Positions 1-7,992 are shown, counted from the stretch's first letter. The stretch is 64,000 bases of DNA from Pedobacter sp. (GCF_031119335.1 NZ_JAVHXT010000017.1:1-64000), one strand, 5' to 3'. Numbers and translations are program-made. Notes: generated from the letters alone by a model not told the origin.

Positions 1-880
1 TGGATTAAATATTACGCGTTTTGGCTTGGTAGCTACAATATAATCGAAATATTCTCGGAACACTAAATATCTATATATAGCACATCGTAAAAGGAAAAAG
101 AGATCGCTAAGTTCCCAAAGATGCCAGACCGGAGTCTCTAGGAGCGTAGCGAGAAAACTCCTAGAATAAATATACGCAACCTCGACATTATAGGACGCTT
201 TAGAAATTGGAGCCTTAGCCTAATGACATTATACTTTTAAGAGATAAGGTGCATGAAAGTTGGAATAACTATGTATTATATATAGAATGGTCTACCCCTC
301 TCTGGTTTTAAGTCTTCCGAAGGACGACTTAAACCACGTTTTGAAAACCAAGGCTCCAGACCGAAATAGCTTTCTGTATTATTTTTTGAAAGAACGAGCA
401 CTTTAGAGCATCATGCTATCATGGTTTGCCTGTGCTATATCTCGATACAAAGTCCTCAGTTTCGGTTTTTAAGATTTAAGTGTTCGCTATTTCAGCGATC
501 ACTAAACCAGACGGGCTAAATAAATGCAAATAAAAGAAGAGCTACGCAAAAGGCGACAAGATTTGGCAGGCTAATGATTACATACGGCTCGTTCACCTAC
601 ATATATTATATATACATGTTGTAAGTTTTTTGAATGTGCCGAAAGCAATGCCTTTTGTTAACTAAACCTGATGGCAATGAAAAGCCCACAGGTGTAGCGC
701 AGCGAAACCGAGGACTTGTAATGGACAGAAGGGCCAACAGTGGATAGTAGCAGGATAGCATATTTTCTAGTTATATATATTGTTAAAATTTGTTAAGTTT
801 TTTACAGCTTTGCTGGCTTTAAGTAGCTTAGCCTTTATTATTTAATTGACGTTATCGTATTATTACCTTATCTTTGCAAA
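1..880. other. Gene-free region with hairpins and long-range complementarity
   Basis: I find no convincing coding sequence here. Three paired segments stand out. A hairpin pairs 138-144 with 158-164. A hairpin pairs 304-314 with 326-335, with one bulged T and an inner TCC/GGA pair. A 9-base segment at 208-216 (TGGAGCCTT) is complementary to 350-358. In addition, the segment around 446-459 (TACAAAGTCCTC) pairs with 710-720 (GAGGACTTGTA) apart from one bulge, and GATCGCT at 102-108 pairs with AGCGATC at 494-500. The part around 664-760 loosely resembles a decayed copy of the interchangeable-core repeat found elsewhere in the window. It could be a long structured RNA or a mosaic of decayed repeats. 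I could not match it to tmRNA, RNase P RNA or SRP RNA. Confidence 0.45.
846..876 (+). promoter_or_regulatory. Bacteroidota-type promoter of bamD
   Basis: TTG at 846-848, a 20-base spacer, and TATCTTTG at 869-876 match the Bacteroidota consensus (-33 TTG, -7 TAnnTTTG). Only four bases separate the -7 element from the bamD ATG, so transcription should start at or next to the start codon. Confidence 0.7.
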
Positions 881-1828
881 ATGTTTAAAATTAAACACCT
901 TATTATTTCTTGTTTCGCCATTGCACTTTTGAGCTTTGGTGCGTGCAAAAGTCGTTTCGAAAAGTTGCGTTTAAGTAATGACGTTGCCAAAAAATACCAA
1001 GAAGGGATTAGATTATATAATAAGAAGGATTATAATAGGGCGTTGATCTTGTTTGAAGGCTTGGTTCAGAAATATAGAGGCACAGCTGAAGCGGAAGATT
1101 TGAACTACTACTATGCTTATACCTTATATCGTTTGAAGGATTATACCACGGCTCGTTACAAGTTTAAGGAGTTTGCTGATACCTACCCTGCGAGTAAAAA
1201 TGCTGAAGAGTGTAGATATATGGGTGCTTATTGCTATTATCTGGATTCGCCAAAATCTTCTTTAGACCAAGAGAATACATATAAGGCAATAGATGCGCTT
1301 CAATTGTTTATTAACCTTTACCCGAAAAGTGATAGAGCTACGCAAGCAGCGCAATATATTGCGAACTTGAGGGATAAATTAGAGACTAAAGCATTTGACA
1401 ACGCCAAACTTTACTACACTTTAGGTGGCTATGATATTAGCAATTATAAGTCTGCAGTGGTAGCTTTGAAGAATGCACAAGTTGAATTTCCGGATATTAA
1501 ATATGCAGAGGAAATGAACTTACTAATAGTGAAAGCGCAGTTTATGTATGCTAAAAATAGTTATCCTTTGAGACAAGAGGATCGTTTTAATGAAGCTATT
1601 GAATATTATAATGAGTTTATAGAAGCCTACCCGAATAGTAAATTTGCCAAGGAGGCAAAACAATTGAAAGCAGATAGTGATGCGGGAATTGTAAACGCTA
1701 AAAGAATAATGGCAGAAGAAGCGGCTATGATTGCAAAATATAAGGCGCTTGAAGAGGCTGATAAGAAGGGCGGTAAACAAAAAGATACTACTACTAACAA
1801 GAATTTAGATAATAAAACACAAAAATAA
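881..1828 (+). CDS. bamD: Outer membrane protein assembly factor BamD
   Basis: This is the BamD lipoprotein of the BAM complex, which helps insert beta-barrel proteins into the outer membrane from its periplasmic face. The 315-residue product starts with a lipoprotein signal peptide and a lipobox ending in FGAC, giving lipidated Cys22. TPR-like helical repeats follow from about residue 35 to 260, including segments such as YQEGIRLYNKKDYNRALILF and EAIEYYNEFIEAYPNSKFAKEA. The tail is Lys-rich and polar. The ATG at 881 follows the promoter by four bases. rpoZ begins one base after the stop, so the two are co-transcribed. This gene order is typical of Bacteroidota. Confidence 0.93.
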   Translation: MFKIKHLIISCFAIALLSFGACKSRFEKLRLSNDVAKKYQEGIRLYNKKDYNRALILFEGLVQKYRGTAEAEDLNYYYAYTLYRLKDYTTARYKFKEFADTYPASKNAEECRYMGAYCYYLDSPKSSLDQENTYKAIDALQLFINLYPKSDRATQAAQYIANLRDKLETKAFDNAKLYYTLGGYDISNYKSAVVALKNAQVEFPDIKYAEEMNLLIVKAQFMYAKNSYPLRQEDRFNEAIEYYNEFIEAYPNSKFAKEAKQLKADSDAGIVNAKRIMAEEAAMIAKYKALEEADKKGGKQKDTTTNKNLDNKTQK

Positions 1829-1829
1829 A

Positions 1830-2156
1830 ATGAGTACTCCAAAACCAGCGATCCCAAATACTACGGTTACTAGAAATGTTCATGATTTGGATAGATCTAC
1901 TGATAACATTTATGAGTCGTTAGTGATTATTGCTAAAAGAGCTAATCAGATCTCTAACAACATGAAAGAGGAACTTCATGGTAAATTAGCCGAGTTTGCT
2001 TCATCTAACGATAACTTGGAAGAAGTTTTCGAAAACAGAGAACAAATTGAGATTAGCAAGCATTACGAGCGTTTGCCTAAGCCTAGCTTAATTGCAATGG
2101 ATGAGTTCTTAAACGACAAAGTTTATCACAGAAACCCAAGCAAAGAGCAAAAATAA
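1830..2156 (+). CDS. rpoZ: DNA-directed RNA polymerase omega subunit (RpoZ)
   Basis: This 108-residue protein is the Bacteroidota form of the RNA polymerase omega (Rpb6-like) subunit, which helps assemble and stabilise the core enzyme. The central segment, with IYESLVIIAKRANQISNNMK at about residues 27-46, matches the omega core helix in which a conserved Arg-Ala-Asn follows the hydrophobic stretch. The C-terminal part is polar and lineage-specific. It starts one base after bamD, and its position between bamD and coaBC is the usual one in this phylum. The identification rests on context plus the core helix. Confidence 0.85.
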   Translation: MSTPKPAIPNTTVTRNVHDLDRSTDNIYESLVIIAKRANQISNNMKEELHGKLAEFASSNDNLEEVFENREQIEISKHYERLPKPSLIAMDEFLNDKVYHRNPSKEQK

Positions 2157-2205
2157 TTAGTTTGGCGTAATGCGTTAAAGCGTTTACGTGTAAACAACAT
2201 ATGAT

Positions 2206-2248
2206 AGCCACAGCTGCACAGATTTTGAAATTTGTGTGCCTGTGGCTT
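2206..2248. repeat. GCCACAG-type inverted repeat
   Basis: The left arm AGCCACAGCTGCACAGATTT and the right arm AATTTGTGTGCCTGTGGCT form an imperfect hairpin in the rpoZ-coaBC gap. Related copies lie at about 7401, 39785-39861 and 57645-57705. Confidence 0.6.
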
Positions 2249-2352
2249 AAATTGTTTATGGGGTTTGGTTCTCTTTTATATTTCCTATAAAAATTTGCTC
2301 ATCGGTCAAGGAGAGATTGACAATTTCTTTTGATATGCAACGTAATTTTCTA

Positions 2353-2382
2353 TTGCGCATAGAAGGAATTTATCTAAGTTTG
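2353..2382 (+). promoter_or_regulatory. Promoter of coaBC
   Basis: TTG at 2353-2355, 19 bases, then TAAGTTTG at 2375-2382, matching TAnnTTTG. The coaBC ATG at 2390 is seven bases downstream. This gives coaBC its own promoter, separate from bamD-rpoZ, and predicts a leaderless or nearly leaderless transcript. Confidence 0.65.
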
Positions 2383-2389
2383 CTTTTAG

Positions 2390-3592
2390 ATGCTGAACAA
2401 TAAAAATATTCTTTTAGGTGTTTGCGGCAGTATCGCTGCATATAAATCGGCTTTGCTGATTAGGTTATTAGTTAAAGCTGGAGCCAATGTTAAGGTAATC
2501 CTCACTGCTGATGCCAGCAACTTTATTACGCCGCTTACTTTAGCTACGCTTTCTAAAAACCCTGTGTACACCCAGTATTTTGAAGAAGAAACTGGCGTAT
2601 GGAGTAATCACGTTGAATTGGGTTTGTGGGCAGATTACATGGTTATAGCTCCGGCAAGTGCCAATACTCTTGGGAAAATGGCCAATGGCCTTTGTGATAA
2701 TTTACTAACAGCCGCTTACCTTTCTGCAAAATGTATGGTGCTTTTTGCTCCAGCAATGGATTTGGATATGTGGAAGCATGAAAGTACTCAAGATAATGTA
2801 GCGAGACTGCAAAGTTTTGGCAACGTGATGATAGCACCAGGAAGTGGCGAACTAGCTAGCGGATTACATGGCGAAGGCAGGATGGCCGAACCAGAAGAAA
2901 TCATTGCTTTTCTGGAGAACCATATTAAGAAAGACCTTCCGCTGTTGGAAAAAAAAGTATTGGTTACCGCCGGACCAACCTACGAAGCCATAGATCCGGT
3001 TCGCTTTATAGGAAACCACTCTTCTGGCAAGATGGGCTTTGCTATTGCTGAAGAACTGTACAACCTTGGTGCAGAAGTAACTTTAATTTCTGGTCCAAGT
3101 GCTTTAACCACTCCTACCGGTGTTACCCGAATTGATGTGGTAAGTGCCAAAGAAATGTTAGATGCTTGCCTTGCCAGTTTTAGCAGTAGTGAGATTACTG
3201 TGATGAGCGCTGCTGTTGCCGACTACACTCCTATCGATGTTGCTCAGCAAAAAATTAAGAAAAAAGAGGATCAATTTAGTATTGAACTGAAGAAGACAAC
3301 AGATATTTTAGCCACATTAGGCCAACAAAAAACTGATGCACAATTGTTAGTTGGCTTTGCTTTAGAAACTACCGATGAAGAGAACTATGCTAAAGAAAAG
3401 CTTAAAAAGAAGAATTTAGATCTCATAGTACTTAATTCTTTGAATGATAAAGGTGCCGGTTTTAAAACCGAGACTAACAAAATCACTATCTTTAACAAAG
3501 CATTGGATAAAACCATTTTTGAAACTAAATCGAAAATGGCCGTAGCCAAAGACATTGCGAACGAAATACTAAAACTCCTGAATAGAAGTTAA
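2390..3592 (+). CDS. coaBC: Bifunctional CoaBC (phosphopantothenoylcysteine synthetase/decarboxylase)
   Basis: CoaB joins 4'-phosphopantothenate to cysteine, and CoaC decarboxylates the product to 4'-phosphopantetheine, two steps of coenzyme A synthesis in the cytosol. The CoaC half has the flavin-binding start CGSIAAYKS (about 12-20), the active-site His74 in SNHVELG, the PASANT motif (88-93) and APAMD (120-124). The CoaB half has GPTYEAIDPVRFIGNHSSGK from about residue 193, SAAVADYTP, a Lys-rich KIKKK loop and VGFALETTD. Oddly, the Cys expected in the substrate-binding flap (Cys158 of E. coli Dfp, ACG..G.GRM) is Ser157 here (LASGLHGEGRM). The length of 400 residues is normal for a fused CoaBC. 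Confidence 0.95.
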   Translation: MLNNKNILLGVCGSIAAYKSALLIRLLVKAGANVKVILTADASNFITPLTLATLSKNPVYTQYFEEETGVWSNHVELGLWADYMVIAPASANTLGKMANGLCDNLLTAAYLSAKCMVLFAPAMDLDMWKHESTQDNVARLQSFGNVMIAPGSGELASGLHGEGRMAEPEEIIAFLENHIKKDLPLLEKKVLVTAGPTYEAIDPVRFIGNHSSGKMGFAIAEELYNLGAEVTLISGPSALTTPTGVTRIDVVSAKEMLDACLASFSSSEITVMSAAVADYTPIDVAQQKIKKKEDQFSIELKKTTDILATLGQQKTDAQLLVGFALETTDEENYAKEKLKKKNLDLIVLNSLNDKGAGFKTETNKITIFNKALDKTIFETKSKMAVAKDIANEILKLLNRS

Positions 3593-3613
3593 TACCTATA
3601 ATTGAAAAACCTA

Positions 3614-4516
3614 ATGAAGAAAACCACTGTTCTGTTGCTCTTATTTTTGACAAGCTTTATGGCGGCTTATGCCCAGGAATTAAATACACGTGTTCAAGTA
3701 TTGGCTCCTACAGTTAACAATGCCAATCGTAGAAACTTGGATGTGCTACAGAATACCATTAGAGATTTCATGAACAACAATAAGTGGACTGACGAAACTT
3801 ATTTACCCCAAGAAAAAATAGATTGTAATTTGGTAATTAACATAACCGCTTGGGATGGTAATGCCGGTTACACCGCAGAAGCGCAAATCCAATCGAGCAG
3901 GCCTGTGTTTGGAAGTTCGTACTCTACCACTTTACTAAATATGAGCGATAAGGATTTCGCATTCAGTTTTAACGAAGGACAAGCACTAGATTTTTCAGAT
4001 CAAAATTTCATTACCAATTTGAGTTCTTTATTAGGTTTCTATGCCTATACCATTATCGGATTAGATAAAGATAGTTTCGGAAAACTAGGCGGCACGTCCT
4101 ATTATCAGAAGGCATTAAATTTGATTAATTTGGCACAAACTGGAGGCGGCAAGGGCTGGAGACCGGTAGATGGTTTAAGAAATAGATACTGGCTAAACGA
4201 AAATTTGCTCAATAATTCATTTAAAGGTTTGAGGACATTTATTTATGAGTATCACTTAAATGGTTTAGACAAATTACAAGCTAATAGCATCGGCGGCACA
4301 AAAAGTATCATGTCTTCATTATCAGATTTAAAGCAGTTTGATAAACAGAAATTAGGTTCAATATTTCCAAACGTGTATTTTTCAGCAAAGGCTGATGAAA
4401 TTACCAATGTGCTGTCATTGGCAGACCCACAAGACAAACTAAAAGCTTACAACCTTTTGGTAGAGATTGATGCACCGAATACACAGAAATACGAAGGATT
4501 GAAAAAAAGGAATTAG
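3614..4516 (+). CDS. DUF4835 family protein (PorD-like)
   Basis: This is an exported protein of the DUF4835 family, which some annotation systems call the type IX secretion protein PorD. A TTG at 3602 is in frame, but the signal peptide (KKTTVLLLLFLTSFMAAYAQ) fits the ATG at 3614 better, giving 300 residues. The mature part contains the family features NRRNLDVLQNTIRDFMNNNKW near the N-terminus, a central FYAYTIIGLDKDSFGKLGG and WRPVDGLRNRYWLNENLLN. It follows coaBC by about 20 bases, as in many Bacteroidota, so the two are probably co-transcribed. I am sure of the family. The molecular role is not established from sequence. Confidence 0.85.
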   Translation: MKKTTVLLLLFLTSFMAAYAQELNTRVQVLAPTVNNANRRNLDVLQNTIRDFMNNNKWTDETYLPQEKIDCNLVINITAWDGNAGYTAEAQIQSSRPVFGSSYSTTLLNMSDKDFAFSFNEGQALDFSDQNFITNLSSLLGFYAYTIIGLDKDSFGKLGGTSYYQKALNLINLAQTGGGKGWRPVDGLRNRYWLNENLLNNSFKGLRTFIYEYHLNGLDKLQANSIGGTKSIMSSLSDLKQFDKQKLGSIFPNVYFSAKADEITNVLSLADPQDKLKAYNLLVEIDAPNTQKYEGLKKRN

Positions 4517-4695
4517 TTTATTAACGGGTTGGGTCTTAATCTTACTTATTACTTTAGTGTAATACATCAATTCTCAACACACCATGTTTCTATAATTCGC
4601 AATAGCTCCGCGGGAGCTTAATTTCGTAGCTCCCATACCCTTGTAGGCGCCGCGGCTTTTAAACCTATTGATCATTGGGTATCTACATGATTTTT
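4517..4695. other. Intergenic stretch with a short palindrome
   Basis: There is no gene here. AGCTCC-GCG-GGAGCT at 4604-4618 is a perfect short palindrome. I see no poly-T terminator after the DUF4835 gene. Confidence 0.5.
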
Positions 4696-4866
4696 AATTA
4701 GGAGTGTTCGAAACCTTAACTTAATGTGAATTTGGAATAAAAATAATGTCACCACTTCGTGGTTTATAATTATCTCAACTCTTATTTCTATAAAAATATC
4801 AGTCTCCGATTTTATCGGAGCAAGCTCTTCGAACTTTCGATAAACTTGTTTCGAACACTCCTAATT
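4696..4866. repeat. MITE-like inverted-repeat element (171 bp)
   Basis: AATTAGGAGTGTTCGAAAC at 4696-4714 is repeated as its reverse complement at 4848-4866, a perfect 19-base terminal inverted repeat. Inside lies a smaller hairpin, TCCGAT-TTT-ATCGGA, at about 4805-4819. There is no coding capacity. The size and layout resemble a miniature inverted-repeat element, although I see no target-site duplication that I can defend. Confidence 0.65.
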
Positions 4867-4930
4867 GTTAATGCTTAACAGCTATAAAGTTGTACCGAAA
4901 TCCAAATTTGTTAATTTTTTGTTAAATCAT

Positions 4931-4960
4931 TTTGATTATACGAATATGTTCGTACATTTG
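4931..4960 (+). promoter_or_regulatory. Promoter of the blaI-M56 operon
   Basis: TTTG at 4931-4934, 18 bases, then TACATTTG at 4953-4960, matching TAnnTTTG. The first operator dyad fills the spacer and the second covers the expected transcription start, so repressor binding would block RNA polymerase directly. Confidence 0.7.
4939..4954. promoter_or_regulatory. Operator dyad 1 (TACGAA-N4-TTCGTA)
   Basis: A perfect 6-base inverted repeat with a 4-base centre lies between the -33 and -7 promoter elements. An identical half-site pair occurs 24 bases further on. It fits autoregulation by the adjacent BlaI-type repressor, whose family binds short dyads in its own promoter. Confidence 0.75.
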
Positions 4961-4962
4961 AG

Positions 4963-4978
4963 TACGAAAAAATTCGTA
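4963..4978. promoter_or_regulatory. Operator dyad 2 (TACGAA-N4-TTCGTA)
   Basis: This is a second perfect copy of the same dyad, centre to centre 24 bases from the first, directly after the -7 element. Its last base is the A of the ATG at 4978, which suggests that the ATG at 4987 may be the real start of the repressor gene. Confidence 0.75.
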
Positions 4979-5364
4979 TGCAACAAATGAGCAATAATAA
5001 CGTCAAACCTACAGAAGGAGAAATGGAAATACTGCAAGTGCTTTGGGAAAAGGGCAATTGTACAGTAAGGGAAGTTCACGAAGCTTTAAACAAAAAAGAA
5101 TCAGGTTATACTACTACCCTGAAATTAATGCAGATTATGCATGAAAAAGGACTGGTTGATAGAGATACTAGTGCTAAAACCCATGTTTACCGAGCATTGA
5201 TCAATAAAGAAACCACTCAACAACATTTGGTCAAAAAAATGATTGACAATGTGTTTAATGGATCGGCGGCGAGATTAGTGATGCAGGCTTTAGGCAACAA
5301 AAGTGCAAGCAAGGAGGAGATAGATTTAATTAAAGAATATCTAGACAAACTTGAAAACAAATAA
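4978..5364 (+). CDS. BlaI/MecI/CopY-family transcriptional repressor
   Basis: This is a winged-helix repressor of 128 residues, or 125 from the ATG at 4987. The N-terminal half carries the family pattern PTEGEMEILQVLWEKG (about 11-26), a recognition region TVREVHEAL and a wing with SGYTTTLKLMQIMHEKGLV. The C-terminal half contains the dimerisation helices. In the family, a paired M56 protease cleaves or inactivates the repressor in response to a signal. Here the protease gene starts two bases after the stop. Two perfect TACGAA/TTCGTA dyads around the promoter are the obvious binding sites. Family assignment is secure. The inducing signal is unknown, and nothing nearby encodes a beta-lactamase. 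Confidence 0.92.
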   Translation: MQQMSNNNVKPTEGEMEILQVLWEKGNCTVREVHEALNKKESGYTTTLKLMQIMHEKGLVDRDTSAKTHVYRALINKETTQQHLVKKMIDNVFNGSAARLVMQALGNKSASKEEIDLIKEYLDKLENK

Positions 5365-5366
5365 TC

Positions 5367-7241
5367 ATGGAAGCCATTATCAACAACCTTATTAAAGCTA
5401 TTGGATGGAGCATTTTACATTCGTTATGGCAAGGTGCAATCATTTTTGCGATTTTATTTATCGCCCTACAGGTGAAATCTAAATTTAGCGCAAGGTTAAA
5501 GCACAACTTAGCTATGGGTTCATTAATTCTAACTTTTATAAGCTTTTGCTTAACATTTGCTTCGTTGTTTAATATGCCTACAACTGTGGCTGCTAATCAA
5601 ACATCTACAGATTTAAGTGGTGCTGCTTTAGCACAGCTATACGGCTTTACAGAAAGTTGGAGCTTTAAAACAGAAAGCTATTTTCCTTTTATTGTTGCGC
5701 TATATGCTATAGGAATTAGCTTCCAGATTGTTGTGTTGGTTTCGAGCTACATTAAACTTAAACAACTGAAACAAACGCAAATTGCTGCCATACCTGCAGA
5801 ATGGTTAGCCGTTGCGGAAAAAACATTGTTGAAACTTGGTATTGCTAAGAAAGTTAAATTCTATTTGTCGGAAAGAGTGAATGTGCCTTTGGCGGTTGGC
5901 TTTTTAAAACCAGTGGTTCTTTTCCCTGTAGCGCTGGTAGCACAATTAGATATTAAACAAGTGGAGGCAATTCTAATCCACGAACTTTCTCACATTCGTA
6001 GAAACGATTACATTTTAAACCTAATTAAAACAGGTATAGAAACGGTGTTGTTCTTCAATCCATTTGTATGGCTAACTTCTAGATTTATCCATATTGAAAG
6101 AGAACATGCTTGCGACGACTTAGTAGTAAAGTTTACGGAAGCACCTATCACCTACGCCCATGCCTTGTTAAAATTAGAGCTCATTAAAGACAAAACACAA
6201 CCTGCGCTTAGTTTGGCGGCTACAGGTAAAAATCAACATTTGTATCAACGTATTAAAAGAATTACCGATATGAAAACCAATTACATGAATGCGAAGCAAA
6301 AGATATTAGCGCTTTGCTTAACGTTAGCTACGGTGGTATCGTTAGCTTGGATCAATCCCACCAAAAAAGAGGAAAAAACTACCAAAAAGAAAGTTACTAC
6401 AGTTTCGACCATTATTAATTCGGCAACTAGTAACAACGAATTGTTTTGTTTGCCGGCAGATACCGACACCGTTAAAAAGAAAGTTAAAAGAGAAATTATC
6501 ATCAAAAGCAAAGACGGAAAGAGAACCGTTTACAATTCTATTGATGAATTGCCAGACAGTTTGAAAATCAAATTAACAGACTTGGAAAAAACCATTAACT
6601 CGCCCGAATGGAACGAGCAGCTAAATAAATTAAAGATTAATGGTTTAGAGCTTTCAAAGATGTTCGATTCGAAAGATTGGAATGATAAGATGTTGAAGAT
6701 AGAATTGAATGCGAAGGAAATGGAGAAAATGTTCAATTCGCCAGAGTGGAAAGATAAAATGGCTAAAATAGAATTTAACGGCAAAGAACTCGAAAAGAAA
6801 TTCAACTCACCAGAATGGAAAGAAAAAATGGCTAAAATTGAGCTTAATGGTAAAGAGTTAGAGAAAAAGTTTAACTCGCCTGAGTGGAAAGCGAAAATGA
6901 AAGATATCGAATTTAAGAGCAAAGAATTAAATGAAAAATTCAACTCGCCTGAGTGGAAGAAAAAAATGAAGGAAATGGAGGAATTGCAAAAGTCTCCAGA
7001 GTACAAAAAGCTACGTGAACAATATGAAAAGGACGTAGAAGAACTGAAAAAGAAAAAAGGAATTTCTAGCGAAAAGGCTTTCTTAATCTACGATAGTTCT
7101 ATGCCGATGCAAATTGCAAATCTTCCACTTACCGCTATTGAAACTATCAAGAAAGTATTTGTAACTTCTCCTAAAGCTAAAGTTGAAGTTTGTGCAGAAC
7201 CAGTTGTTAAAGCTTTAACCGATGTAACTGTAGTAAATTAA
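5367..7241 (+). CDS. M56-family (BlaR1-like) membrane metalloprotease with tandem repeats
   Basis: This is a 624-residue integral membrane zinc protease and sensor partner of the upstream BlaI-type repressor. Hydrophobic segments lie at about 10-34, 49-70, 106-128 and 310-330. The zinc site is HELSH at 205-209, with the downstream acidic motif EREHACDD at about 244-251. After the last membrane segment the family usually has a ligand-binding domain. Here there is instead a Lys/Glu-rich extracytoplasmic region with about six copies of a roughly 23-residue repeat (FNSPEWKxKMxxIExNGKELEKK, residues about 410-545) and no visible penicillin-binding domain. The sensed signal is therefore probably not a beta-lactam. 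It overlaps nothing and is clearly in an operon with the repressor. Confidence 0.9.
   Translation: MEAIINNLIKAIGWSILHSLWQGAIIFAILFIALQVKSKFSARLKHNLAMGSLILTFISFCLTFASLFNMPTTVAANQTSTDLSGAALAQLYGFTESWSFKTESYFPFIVALYAIGISFQIVVLVSSYIKLKQLKQTQIAAIPAEWLAVAEKTLLKLGIAKKVKFYLSERVNVPLAVGFLKPVVLFPVALVAQLDIKQVEAILIHELSHIRRNDYILNLIKTGIETVLFFNPFVWLTSRFIHIEREHACDDLVVKFTEAPITYAHALLKLELIKDKTQPALSLAATGKNQHLYQRIKRITDMKTNYMNAKQKILALCLTLATVVSLAWINPTKKEEKTTKKKVTTVSTIINSATSNNELFCLPADTDTVKKKVKREIIIKSKDGKRTVYNSIDELPDSLKIKLTDLEKTINSPEWNEQLNKLKINGLELSKMFDSKDWNDKMLKIELNAKEMEKMFNSPEWKDKMAKIEFNGKELEKKFNSPEWKEKMAKIELNGKELEKKFNSPEWKAKMKDIEFKSKELNEKFNSPEWKKKMKEMEELQKSPEYKKLREQYEKDVEELKKKKGISSEKAFLIYDSSMPMQIANLPLTAIETIKKVFVTSPKAKVEVCAEPVVKALTDVTVVN
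6594..7005 (+). repeat. In-frame tandem repeats encoding NSPEW units
   Basis: About six in-frame copies of a 69-base unit encode (F)NSPEWxxKMxxIE-type repeats in the M56 protease. The copies differ by scattered substitutions. The high similarity also keeps an antisense frame open, which is not a gene. Confidence 0.8.
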
Positions 7242-7262
7242 TAAACCACACAAATGATAGCT

Positions 7263-7294
7263 AAGGGCGAGAGAATTTACTCTTGCCCTTTTTT
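7263..7294 (+). terminator. Rho-independent terminator of the blaI-M56 operon
   Basis: AAGGGCGAGAG pairs with CTCTTGCCCTT (one G-T pair) around a short A/T-rich loop and is followed by a T run, about 20 bases after the protease stop codon. Confidence 0.85.
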
Positions 7295-7930
7295 ATTGGT
7301 GTTTTTTAACCACAAAGACACTAAGAGCACAAAGTTTAACGATGTTTCTAAAGCTGCGTCGTAAAAATATATACCTACCTCTTGTGCATTTGTGAGGTTT
7401 AGCCACAGATATACAAATGAAATACAGATTTAAAACATACAAAAACTGAACTTTTTAATTAAAACCCTTTATTGAGCGACAATATTTCACTTCAATTTGA
7501 TTCAAAACCAAAAAAATCTTTGCATTCCGAAAATCGGAACAAGTGCTGTGGCTAAATACACAACAGATATACACCTGTAAATTAGAAATTTAAACCGTTA
7601 TTATTGAGTACACGTTGATGGGTACACCAAAGTGAGAATGGCTTTTGTTGGCGTCCCCGCCAACACACATTTGTTTCGCAACGCTAGTTACTGGTTCTGA
7701 GAAAAAAGTTTGAAAGTTTATTTACCACCAAGACGCAAAGCACAAAAAGGTTTGTTGTTTAGAACAATTATGGTTCGTTGATATATACGATTATTACCTT
7801 TTGCGCCTAGCATTTGGTGATTAGAATTGGTGGGTGTTAAATAGCCCGGATTGAAGCGGAAATATCCCGATTTTATCGGGAATTGGAGCAAAAAGCCGGA
7901 CTGACATTGATAGTAGCAGTGGCCTTGTGC
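7295..7930. repeat. Repeat-rich intergenic region
   Basis: No gene is visible. From left to right it holds a CACAAAGACACTAAG-type repeat fragment (about 7310-7335, again at 7722-7750), one arm of the GCCACAG repeat (about 7401), one GTTGGCG..CGCCAAC hairpin (7647-7664), and a reverse-orientation copy of the interchangeable-core repeat (7841-7905) whose core is TCCCGAT..ATCGGGA. Confidence 0.6.
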
Positions 7931-7932
7931 TT

Positions 7933-7973
7933 CAAAAAATAAAAAAGCCGAACTTTGATTGACAGTCCGGCTT
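7933..7973 (-). terminator. Terminator of the TonB-receptor-like gene
   Basis: Read on the minus strand, AAGCCGGACT pairs with AGTTCGGCTT and is followed by a T-rich tract, just downstream of the stop at 7993. A partial duplicate of the stem (AAAAAGCCGGACTGACATT) lies at about 7890. Confidence 0.85.
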
Positions 7974-7992
7974 TGGTATTAAAACAAAACAA

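Noticed and set aside
1..880. tmRNA, RNase P RNA or SRP RNA
   Set aside because: None of the conserved cores (tag reading frame and tRNA-like ends, P4 helix GAGGAAAGTCC/ACAGAA pair in proper order, SRP Alu/GGAA loop) can be recognised.
6530..7006. A 158-codon antisense frame
   Set aside because: It is the antisense image of the NSPEW repeats of the M56 protease; the repeat keeps the frame open. No start context or homologue is evident.
4978..7241. A beta-lactam resistance operon
   Set aside because: The M56 protein lacks a penicillin-binding sensor domain and no beta-lactamase or PBP2a gene is present.
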